A DNA stretch of 5,230 nucleotides from Spirochaetota bacterium (GTDB lineage Bacteria > Spirochaetota > Spirochaetia > DSM-27196 > PWMO01), in the NCBI GenBank assembly GCA_009908925.1, contig JAAAOH010000007.1:1-5230 (forward strand), in the 5' to 3' direction. Numbering within the stretch: position 1 is the stretch's first letter; each line of letters opens with the position of its first letter. The notes under the pieces are model-generated. The model saw nothing but the letters and a program-made list of their open reading frames with translations, ran no database searches and was not told the origin of the DNA. The position numbers were made by a program, and so were the translations under genes. This document shows positions 1 to 5,148 of this stretch, one piece after another.

Positions 1-1125
1 ACTGCCCGGCAGATCATCGACAGCACCGTGCGCGTGCTCAGACGCTACCCCGAACGTGTGCTCGGCTACGAGCTTCCCGACGGGCCGGAGGAGCTCCGCC
101 AGGCGATCGCGAAGCGCCTGTTCCGCGGCGGGCTGACGGTTCGAACCGACGGCGTGCTCATCACCGCGGGCTGTGTAGAGGCGGTCTTTCTTGCCCTGGC
201 GACCGTGTGCAAGCCGGGAGATGCGGTTATCGTGGAGTCGCCCGCGTTCTTTCTCTTCTACCAGCTTCTCGAACAGCTTGGGCTCCGCGCTGTGGAGATT
301 CCGAGTCGCTGCTGCGACGGGCTCGATGTTGAGGCACTCGAGTCCGCGCTCGAGAAGGGCTCAGCCGGCGAAGGAGGCGCGGGCAGCGCCGACGGCGGGC
401 GAGTGCGGGCGGCCCTTCTCATCGGCAACTTCACGAATCCCATGGGCTCGCTCATCCCCGATGAGAACAAGCGCCGCATTGCGGAGCTTCTGTCACGCCA
501 CGGTGTGTACCTCATCGAGGACGACATGTACGCGGAGTTGCATTTCGGTCCGACCCGGCCCCGCTCACTTGCATCGTTCGCGGATCCCGATCTCAGCTTT
601 CTCGCCGCCTCGTTTAGCAAGACGATCGCGCCGGGCTATCGCATCGGCTGGCTTGCCGGGCGAGAGCAGCTGATCGAGCGCGCGCGGCAGACTAAGCTCG
701 TGACCTCGGTTGTGAGCTCCAAGCCGGCAGCTCTCGGCATTGCCGAGTTCCTCGAAAACGGAAGCTACGACCGCACTCTGCGCGCTGCCCGTGTACGATA
801 CGCGGAGAATATCGTAAGACTGCGAGAGGCGGTCTTCGAAAGCTTCCCGGAGGGGACGACCTCGACCCGACCGGAGGGAGGGATGATGTTCTGGGTCGCA
901 CTCCCGCCGGCAGTGGACGTGTTCCCACTCTACGAATCGGCCCGTGCCGAGGGTATCGTGTTCGCGCCGGGGCCGATGTTCTCTCTACGCAACACCTATC
1001 GAAACGGCCTGCGTATTGGTGCCGTTCGCTGGGAGGTCAGGGTCGATCGGGCCGTTCGGCGCCTGGGAGCACTTGCAACGACGCTGCTGCAAGAGAGCAA
1101 GAAACGGAATGCACGCCGCGCGTAG
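1..1125 (+). CDS. PLP-dependent aminotransferase-fold protein, probable MocR/YdcR-type GntR regulator (5' partial)
   Basis: Fold-type I PLP enzyme domain. The frame is open from base 1, and the nine residues before the GTG at 28 already fit the family, so the gene begins outside the window and 28 is not the start. Counting from codon 28: the early GYELPDG segment (13-19) typical of MocR-type proteins; NP of the FTNPMG cofactor motif (N137); IEDDMYAELHFG (163-174), with D165 and Y168 in the PLP-contacting D-x-x-Y; SFSKTIAPGYRIGW (195-208), with K198 as the Schiff-base lysine; and R329 in GLRIG as the likely carboxylate-binding arginine. All catalytic-type residues are present. The IEDDxYxEL(H/Y)FG block resembles YdcR-like MocR regulators, in which an N-terminal GntR wHTH precedes this domain; that HTH would lie upstream and is not visible. 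Residues 111-124 form a Gly/Ala/Ser-rich stretch that looks like a loop insertion. An alternative is a stand-alone aminotransferase (2-aminoadipate type). The fold is certain, the regulator assignment moderately so. Confidence 0.9.
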   Translation, partial: TARQIIDSTVRVLRRYPERVLGYELPDGPEELRQAIAKRLFRGGLTVRTDGVLITAGCVEAVFLALATVCKPGDAVIVESPAFFLFYQLLEQLGLRAVEIPSRCCDGLDVEALESALEKGSAGEGGAGSADGGRVRAALLIGNFTNPMGSLIPDENKRRIAELLSRHGVYLIEDDMYAELHFGPTRPRSLASFADPDLSFLAASFSKTIAPGYRIGWLAGREQLIERARQTKLVTSVVSSKPAALGIAEFLENGSYDRTLRAARVRYAENIVRLREAVFESFPEGTTSTRPEGGMMFWVALPPAVDVFPLYESARAEGIVFAPGPMFSLRNTYRNGLRIGAVRWEVRVDRAVRRLGALATTLLQESKKRNARRA

Positions 1126-1149
1126 GGGCGATACTCTGTACCTGCAAGC

Positions 1150-1154
1150 GGAGG
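1150..1154 (+). promoter_or_regulatory. Ribosome binding site of the AraC/Ada-like gene
   Basis: GGAGG sits five bases before the ATG at 1160. It decides the start of this gene, because the same frame stays open upstream into the 3' end of the aminotransferase gene. Confidence 0.75.
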
Positions 1155-1159
1155 TCGAC

Positions 1160-1675
1160 ATGCAGCACGTACAGGAAACGGGCACCCACCGGTATCGGCT
1201 TGTCGAGCGATGTCTGTGGTACCTGGATCGACACAAAACGGAACGAGTAACGCTGAAGGATCTTGCAGAGCATGTGGGCGTCTCCGAATATCATCTGCAT
1301 CGTGTCTTCACCGAGTGTGCGGGAATAACGCCCGATCGCTTCCTTCGGTATCTCAAGAAAGAGGTGCTGCTGAGCCGGCTTGCAGACACCCGGCTTCTCG
1401 ACCTCGCCCTCGACACCGGATTGGGAAGCTCCAGTCGCGCGCACGACCTCTTGGTGTCCTATGAGGCGATGTCTCCCGGCGAGCTGCGAAATCGAGGCGA
1501 AGGGGTGAGGATCGCCTACGCATTCGGCGATACCCCCTTCGGACGGAGTTTTATCGCCTCGACGGAGCGTGGCATTCTGTCTCTGCGGTTTGTGGATGCG
1601 GATGATGACGGGGCACTCGACCACCTTGCCGAGGAGTTCCCCCGCGCCGCGCGCGGCTCAATCGGTTACGAGTGA
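1160..1675 (+). pseudogene. AraC-HTH/Ada-like methyltransferase fusion, truncated before the catalytic domain
   Basis: The ATG at 1160 is chosen because GGAGG (1150-1154) lies five bases upstream; the frame is open further upstream but overlaps the previous gene. The product has 171 residues. Residues about 12-110 are an AraC-type double HTH: helix-turn-helix one about 30-51 (TLKDLAEHVGVSEYHLHRVF) and two about 79-102, ending in the AraC-family signature-like EAMSPGEL. Residues about 117-163 (RIAYAFGDTPFGRSF, then STERGILSLRFVD) match the N-terminal ribonuclease-like subdomain of Ada/AdaA-type O6-methylguanine-DNA methyltransferases. The protein then ends with SIGYE. The catalytic subdomain with its PCHR cysteine motif is missing, and I found no such motif in the plus frames downstream. 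Intact members of this AraC-MGMT family are about 280 residues, so around 110 are lost. The N-terminal Ada zinc-cysteine domain is also absent, as in several relatives. It cannot repair DNA by the usual mechanism. A residual DNA-binding regulator remains possible because the HTH part is intact. Confidence 0.75.
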
Positions 1676-2053
1676 CAGCCCCTCGTCTTTCCAGCCCGTC
1701 ACGCCGCCTATCATCTTCTTCACCGGGCGCCCGAGAGAGGCAAGTTTGTGAGCCGCCTTGTCCGCGCCGTTGCAGTGGGGGCCGGCGCAGTAAACCACAA
1801 ACGTCATTTCAGCGGGATACTCCGACAACGTCTCCTCATTCATCTTCCAGTGCGGCAGACTTACGGCTGCGGGGAGATGGCCCGACTGGAATAGTTCCTC
1901 CGAACGCACATCCAGCAGCACGAAGTCACGGTGGCCGCTCGTTACGGCGTGGTTCACGTCGGCGCAATCGGTCTCGAGTTCGAGCAGCGTCGCGAAGTGC
2001 TGCTGGGCCGATTCCGGGGACCCGGCGGCTATTCGAGTTACTTTTGATGTCAT
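1658..2053 (-). CDS. Single-domain rhodanese-like protein
   Basis: A 131-residue cytoplasmic protein with one rhodanese domain and no signal peptide. The N-terminal 30 residues are a helical lead-in. DFVLLDVRSEELFQSGHLPAA (about 43-63) holds the conserved LDVR and GH-(I/L)-P elements (CH2A-type region). The active-site loop is VVYCAGPHCNGADKAA, with C89 as the expected persulfide-carrying cysteine and a second cysteine, C94, four residues on. The C-terminal IGGVTGWKDEG (115-125) is the usual GG-x-x-x-W closing motif. All key residues are present, so it is probably an active sulfur carrier or thiosulfate:acceptor sulfurtransferase; the true acceptor is unknown. The ATG at 2053 has an ideal AGGAGG (2060-2065 on the opposite strand) at six bases. 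The 3' end overlaps the convergent truncated Ada-like gene by 18 bp, and the gene is divergent from the EamA exporter. Physiological partners cannot be told from sequence. Confidence 0.93.
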   Translation of the reverse strand: MTSKVTRIAAGSPESAQQHFATLLELETDCADVNHAVTSGHRDFVLLDVRSEELFQSGHLPAAVSLPHWKMNEETLSEYPAEMTFVVYCAGPHCNGADKAAHKLASLGRPVKKMIGGVTGWKDEGLSLVTD

Positions 2054-2059
2054 GACGAA

Positions 2060-2065
2060 CCTCCT
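2060..2065 (-). promoter_or_regulatory. Ribosome binding site of the rhodanese gene
   Basis: AGGAGG on the minus strand, six bases upstream of the ATG at 2053. It is a near-perfect Shine-Dalgarno sequence and fixes the start. Confidence 0.8.
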
Positions 2066-2080
2066 CTGAGCCGGCTCTCC

Positions 2081-2105
2081 GGACGGAGCGTTTCCGCTTC
2101 CGTCC
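2081..2105. repeat. Inverted repeat in the rhodanese leader
   Basis: GGACGGAGCG (2081-2090) and CGCTTCCGTCC (2095-2105) pair over 10 bp with one bulged base and a TTTC loop. It lies 15 bases beyond the rhodanese Shine-Dalgarno, so in the transcript it would be a 5'-leader hairpin; as DNA it could be an operator in the divergent region. It is not followed by a T-run in either direction, so a terminator is unlikely. The function is unknown. Confidence 0.45.
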
Positions 2106-2142
2106 CCGGCACGGCGGTATTCTCGCCCGCAGCTCGGCCGCG

Positions 2143-2171
2143 TGCATAGTCACAGTTGCGGGCCTTCCCAA
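2143..2171 (-). promoter_or_regulatory. Possible promoter of the rhodanese gene
   Basis: On the minus strand TTGGGA (2166-2171) and TATGCA (2143-2148) are spaced by 17 bp, the standard sigma-70 spacing. The match to TTGACA/TATAAT is only partial (about 7 of 12), so this is a weak suggestion. It would give a leader of about 80 bases containing the 2081-2105 hairpin. Confidence 0.22.
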
Positions 2172-2195
2172 TGAGATGACTGTGTCTGGTAGCCC

Positions 2196-2205
2196 GTGAG
2201 CTCAC
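2196..2205. repeat. 10-bp perfect palindrome before the EamA gene
   Basis: GTGAGCTCAC is a perfect palindrome just upstream of the ATG at 2211. It could be half of a regulator site or chance. If it acts as an operator, the GTG at 2196, which lies within it, is less likely to be the start codon. Confidence 0.25.
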
Positions 2206-2210
2206 CCTTT

Positions 2211-3155
2211 ATGAATGCGGCCATGACGAGCGAAACACGGACTGTTGTCCGACCGGTCGGGTGGGCGGTGTATGCGGGCGTGTGCCTCATCTTCGGCACG
2301 ACGTTCCTGGCTATTAAGGTAGGCACGAATGCGGGAATCCCGCCGTTTCTCGGTGCGGGCCTGCGTTTCTCAATAGCCGGGGCGATCCTCGTTCTCATAC
2401 GTGGCCGGCTTTTCGGATCGAGGCGGCCGACTCTTCGTTTCATCGGCAAAGCCGCCGTGCTCGGTCTGCTCATCATCGGGTTTACCTTCGCCTGTACCTA
2501 CTGGGCAATTCAACACCTTGCCTCCGGGCACGTCGCTCAGATCCAGTCGAGCGCCCCCATCATCGTGGCCGTACTCTCGGTGTTGCTCTTGGGTAAACGC
2601 TTGCGGCTGCTGCATGTCGTCGGACTCGCAACCGGTTTCGGTGGCGCCGTTCTGCTTGTGGGACTTGCTGCCGGCTACAACGAGCTCGCGCCGTTGGGCG
2701 CCCTGGTTGCGGTATCTGCGGAGCTCTTCTACGGACTCGGCACTATCTGGTATCGCCGTGCGTTTCCCGACGGTACCGACAGCCTGCAGGTGAACGGGTT
2801 CAGCATGTTCTCGGGCGGCCTGTTTTTGTGCGCCGTCGCGCTGGCAACCGGGCAGACAGGTCTACCGCCGACCACGCCTGCGGTCGGGTCGCTTCTTTAT
2901 CTTATCGTCTTCGGTTCCATCGTCGGGCACACGATGTACCTCTGGCTCATTGGTCACACCGGCCCCGTCTTTGCATCGACCTGGCTCTACGTGTCTCCGA
3001 TCATTGCCACTGTCGTGGGCGCCGTCGTCTTGTCGGAGCAAGTGCTTGCGTGGAACATCGGCGGTGCCGCGCTGGTGATCATTGGCGTGTACCTCATAAA
3101 CCGAGCGGAGCGGGGCAGAGCTCTCTCTCCTCGGGTGACGGAGCCGGAGGGGTAG
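2211..3155 (+). CDS. EamA/DMT-family transporter (YedA-like exporter)
   Basis: An inner-membrane carrier of the drug/metabolite transporter superfamily with ten predicted hydrophobic helices in two EamA repeats. Numbering from the GTG at 2196: repeat one about residues 22-156, opening with WAVYAGVCLIFGTTFLAIKV and including the GAGLRFSIAGAIL helix; repeat two about 166-302, including the FGSIVGHTMYLWLIG and ASTWLYVSPIIATVVGAVVL segments, which align in character with E. coli YedA. The C-terminal tail of about 17 residues is hydrophilic. Length (310-319) is normal for the family. Such proteins usually export amino acids or other small metabolites; the substrate here is unknown. The start is uncertain: GTG 2196, ATG 2211 and ATG 2223 are in frame and none has a strong Shine-Dalgarno. 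ATG 2211 is chosen because the GTG lies in a palindrome. It is divergent from the rhodanese gene. MocR-type regulators are often found near EamA genes, so control by the upstream regulator is possible but not shown. Confidence 0.92.
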   Translation: MNAAMTSETRTVVRPVGWAVYAGVCLIFGTTFLAIKVGTNAGIPPFLGAGLRFSIAGAILVLIRGRLFGSRRPTLRFIGKAAVLGLLIIGFTFACTYWAIQHLASGHVAQIQSSAPIIVAVLSVLLLGKRLRLLHVVGLATGFGGAVLLVGLAAGYNELAPLGALVAVSAELFYGLGTIWYRRAFPDGTDSLQVNGFSMFSGGLFLCAVALATGQTGLPPTTPAVGSLLYLIVFGSIVGHTMYLWLIGHTGPVFASTWLYVSPIIATVVGAVVLSEQVLAWNIGGAALVIIGVYLINRAERGRALSPRVTEPEG

Positions 3156-3205
3156 CGCGTGCGCAGGCACCCGCGGCGGCCGGTGAATCCGCGGTGTACA
3201 TCTGT

Positions 3206-3217
3206 GACCGCGCGGTC
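3206..3217. repeat. 12-bp perfect palindrome in the gap after the EamA gene
   Basis: GACCGCGCGGTC is a perfect palindrome. It sits in the 3156-3330 gap, which has no convincing gene. Nearby, CCGCGG at 3171-3176 and 3189-3194 could pair as a second hairpin with a 12-base loop, and CGGCGGCCGG is repeated directly at 3174-3183 and 3234-3243. No T-run follows any of them. It could be a weak terminator or an operator for the downstream small gene, or chance in GC-rich DNA. Confidence 0.25.
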
Positions 3218-3330
3218 GCAGGCCTCTGTGTCTCGGCGGCCGGGCTCCGGTTCCGTACACTCTACCCATGCTTGGTGAAGAATACCTGTGGAGAACGGAG
3301 AGGGTGCGGGAACAGAGACGTCTGGAGCGA

Positions 3331-3643
3331 ATGAGCTCGGCACCGGCAGCGGGCGTCCGGCGAACCGGGCGCCGTCGCCGCCGATTGCGGTCTAAGCCGC
3401 GATGGTGGGGACTGTCGACAACGACGAACACGCTGCGTCTCGTGCTGCAAAAAGACGACGTCATCACCTACTCCGTAGGTCGTCGAGTACCGCATACCGG
3501 AAACAGACTGGGCCCATCTTGTCATCGGCGACCGCGTTTCGCTGCGCTCTCGCCGCCGGGTCGCCGTCCAGGCTCTTGCCCTCTCAACGGTCGAGTTCGG
3601 GGAAGCGTGGTGTTGGACGAGAACTCGAAAGGAGTTACATTAG
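3331..3643 (+). pseudogene. Small hypothetical protein, apparently frameshifted
   Basis: No single frame explains this stretch. The frame starting at ATG 3268 or 3331 gives a basic N-terminus and then STTTNTLRLVLQKDDVITYS up to about 3475. The frame running from 3479 to the TAG at 3641-3643 gives VEYRIPETDWAHLVIGDRVS, then RRVAVQALALSTVEFGEAWC and a short basic tail. Skipping one G at 3478/3479 joins them smoothly into a beta-rich protein of about 103 residues. I do not recognise the family; the DWAHLVIGDRV element resembles a small beta-barrel with a VGDxV turn, but that is only an impression. No signal peptide or membrane segment is visible. The start is uncertain: ATG 3331 has GGAG at 3324-3327 (close spacing), and ATG 3268 or TTG 3385 are alternatives. 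The stop lies six bases before the SRPBCC start, as in a coupled operon. It is either a broken gene or a sequencing error at one base. Confidence 0.5.
3456..3485. repeat. Hairpin at the apparent frameshift site
   Basis: ACCTAC (3466-3471) and GTAGGT (3475-3480) form a perfect 6-bp stem with a TCC loop. Outside it CGACG (3456-3460) and CGTCG (3481-3485) can pair, leaving TCATC bulged on the left. The base that breaks the reading frame (a G at 3478/3479) is within the right arm. Confidence 0.5.
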
Positions 3644-3649
3644 CGGTAT

Positions 3650-4147
3650 ATGATCTTTTCCATAATCATCGTACTGGTGATTCTCATCGCGGTGTTGAGT
3701 CTTACCGGCTTCGAAATCAACGAGAAGGTAGAGATAAACGCGCCCGTGGATGCGGTGTGGTCCACAATTGTCGACCTCGGCTCTTACTCGAAATGGAACA
3801 GTCAACTCGAGTACCTGGGAGGCAGAGTGGAAGCGGGGGGAAATCTCCATCTCAAATTGTCGGCCGCAGGTGCAAAACCCTATGAGTTCCGCCCTACAAT
3901 ACGGCACTGGAAAGAGAAGGAAACCTTCGGTTGGCTCGCCCGAACCGGATTGCCGAGAGTGCTCGACGGCGAGCACGTTTTTGAGCTTGAAAAGGTAGAC
4001 GAGAACACGACCCTGGTAACGAATCGGGAGCAATACCGTGGCGTGCTGTCTCTGGTACTAAAGAACGCACCGATGATGAAGGCAGCCCCCGAGGGCTTTC
4101 GGAAGATGAACTCCGAGTTGAAGCGCTACGTAGAAAAGGAACGATGA
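3650..4147 (+). CDS. SRPBCC/START-like protein with N-terminal membrane anchor
   Basis: A 165-residue protein. Residues 2-18 (IFSIIIVLVILIAVLSL) are a single hydrophobic segment acting as an uncleaved anchor or signal; no lipobox cysteine is seen. The rest is a polyketide-cyclase/START-like SRPBCC domain: VEINAPVDAVWSTIVDLGSY (27-46) then KWN is the standard opening strand-helix of the family; FRPTI and FGWLARTGLPRVLDGEHVFEL (about 80-113) are the central strands; the C-terminal helix about 141-163 (PEGFRKMNSELKRYV) closes the hydrophobic cavity. Members bind hydrophobic ligands; the ligand and any catalysis here are unknown. ATG 3650 is the first start after an in-frame TAG at 3641. The only Shine-Dalgarno-like run, AGGAG at 3630-3634, is 15 bases away, which is long, so translation may rely on coupling with the preceding small gene. 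It converges with the ugpE-type gene. Confidence 0.88.
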   Translation: MIFSIIIVLVILIAVLSLTGFEINEKVEINAPVDAVWSTIVDLGSYSKWNSQLEYLGGRVEAGGNLHLKLSAAGAKPYEFRPTIRHWKEKETFGWLARTGLPRVLDGEHVFELEKVDENTTLVTNREQYRGVLSLVLKNAPMMKAAPEGFRKMNSELKRYVEKER

Positions 4148-4196
4148 CACTACGGCGAATCATTGACCCGCAGCCGCCCGGATGAGGCACAGAGCT

Positions 4197-4215
4197 CCGG
4201 AATCCGGCTTTCCGG
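4197..4215. terminator. Possible weak bidirectional terminator between convergent genes
   Basis: CCGGAA (4197-4202) and TTCCGG (4210-4215) form a 6-bp stem with a 7-base loop between the SRPBCC gene and the end of the ugpE-type gene. There is no T-run on either side, so intrinsic termination would be weak. Nothing else is recognisable in 4148-4250. Confidence 0.22.
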
Positions 4216-4250
4216 CAGATTTGGTCCGTGCCGTCCGTGGCCACTACCTA

Positions 4251-5147
4251 CTACTTATCGCTTGTAAGCGCGAAGCCGCGCATGAACTGCTCCTGCAGGG
4301 CAATGAAGATGATCAGCGGCGGGATGATGGATACCAGCGCGCCTGCCATTACCTGACCCCAGTACACACCCTCGCCGACACCGATGATCAGATTGAGTCC
4401 CACCTGAACCACCTGTCGCGATTCGTCCCGGATGATAACCCGGGGCCAGAGATACTGATCCCAGACGTAGACAAACTGGATCACCGCCAGGGCGCCGATG
4501 GTGTTGGCGCTCATCGGCACCAGCACCCGAAACAGGAAGTTCCAGGGGCCGGCGCCGTCAATCCGGGCGGCGTCGCCAAGATCCCGCGGGATTGAGAGAA
4601 AGTGCTGGCGAAACAGGAAGATACCGGTGGCACTGGCCATGAAGGGCACGATGACTGAGCTGTAGCGGTTGGTCCAACCTAGGCCGAAGGGCGCCGGTTC
4701 AAGCAGCACGCGGCGTGGGTTGAGCGCCCACCGCAGAAACTCTCCGAGAGACTCCGGCGGCCGGAGAGAGATCATGTCGAAGAGCCCCACGATGAGCACC
4801 TCCGTGGGCATCAGCAAAGTGAACAGAATAAACCCGAATAGGACCCCTTTGAAACGAATCTTGAAGAACACCAGCACCATCCCGGCCAGAATCGAAAGAA
4901 CCGTCTTGCCTGCGGTGACGGCAGTGGCGATCCACAGCGAGTTTGCGATGTAGCGGCCCAGATTTTGGTCTGTCCAGACGATCTCGAGGTTTCGGAAAAA
5001 CTCAGTGCCGGGTATCAGGCTTGGAGAGAGAACATCGCCGCGGGTCTGGGTAGCTTTTATGATAGCGAAGAGGATTGGCGCGGCGATTACCAATACGGCG
5101 ACAATCAGGACCACGTGAAGCCAGATCGGATCTTTTTTGCTGTGCAC
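4251..5147 (-). CDS. ugpE: ABC transporter permease, UgpE type (sn-glycerol-3-phosphate-like importer)
   Basis: A 298-residue inner-membrane permease of the MalFG/UgpAE family with six predicted helices (about 8-30, 67-93, 100-122, 164-180, 211-229, 264-286). It aligns by eye with E. coli UgpE: SLIPGTEFFRNLEIVW (43-58), VPFMASATGIFLFRQHF (167-183), VYVWDQYLWPRVII (227-239), SIIPPLIIFIALQEQFMRG (273-291). The cytoplasmic EAA loop that contacts the ATPase is DAARIDGAGPWNFLFRVLVP (192-211), with Asp replacing the usual Glu and the key Gly at 198. Relative to E. coli UgpE from memory there are about 25-30 extra residues at 127-162, between helices 3 and 4, predicted periplasmic. The start chosen is GTG 5147: an AAGGTGG-like site lies just upstream, and the longer version from TTG 5183 would extend into the upstream permease gene. 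The upstream stop is separated by one base, implying translational coupling. Substrate could be glycerol-3-phosphate, glycerophosphodiesters or another sugar; UgpB and UgpC are outside the window. Confidence 0.93.
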   Translation of the reverse strand: MHSKKDPIWLHVVLIVAVLVIAAPILFAIIKATQTRGDVLSPSLIPGTEFFRNLEIVWTDQNLGRYIANSLWIATAVTAGKTVLSILAGMVLVFFKIRFKGVLFGFILFTLLMPTEVLIVGLFDMISLRPPESLGEFLRWALNPRRVLLEPAPFGLGWTNRYSSVIVPFMASATGIFLFRQHFLSIPRDLGDAARIDGAGPWNFLFRVLVPMSANTIGALAVIQFVYVWDQYLWPRVIIRDESRQVVQVGLNLIIGVGEGVYWGQVMAGALVSIIPPLIIFIALQEQFMRGFALTSDK

Positions 5148-5148
5148 A

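Noticed and set aside
944..1159. Upstream extension of the AraC/Ada-like reading frame into the aminotransferase gene
   Set aside because: The extension overlaps a well-conserved C-terminus in another frame, is not AraC-like, and the ATG at 1160 has a good Shine-Dalgarno.
1676..2053. Frameshifted continuation of the Ada-like catalytic domain on the plus strand
   Set aside because: No PCHR or other methyltransferase motif is present in the plus frames. The region is fully explained by the rhodanese gene on the minus strand.
3251..3267. Promoter-like TACACT upstream of ATG 3268
   Set aside because: No matching -35 element lies at a usable distance, and it would sit directly against the start codon.
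2828..3334. Plus-strand open frame overlapping the EamA gene end
   Set aside because: Its composition is Arg/Ala/Cys-rich, typical of an out-of-frame reading of GC-rich DNA, and it overlaps a clear transporter.
3456..3485. Programmed ribosomal frameshift site
   Set aside because: The shift would be +1 at GTA-GGT with no slow stop codon or known slippery motif, and the unshifted frame leads to a meaningless product. A mutation or sequence error is simpler.
2862..3525. Several minus-strand open frames across the EamA end and the small gene
   Set aside because: They are arginine-rich and low in recognisable motifs, have no supported start, and overlap each other.
3268..3885. A 205-residue plus-strand open frame
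   Set aside because: Its second half overlaps the SRPBCC gene out of frame and reads as arginine/glycine-rich noise. Only the part before about 3475 looks coding.
4182..4595. Plus-strand open frame antisense to the ugpE-type gene
   Set aside because: It is a His/Asp-rich antisense shadow of a strongly conserved permease and has no ribosome site.
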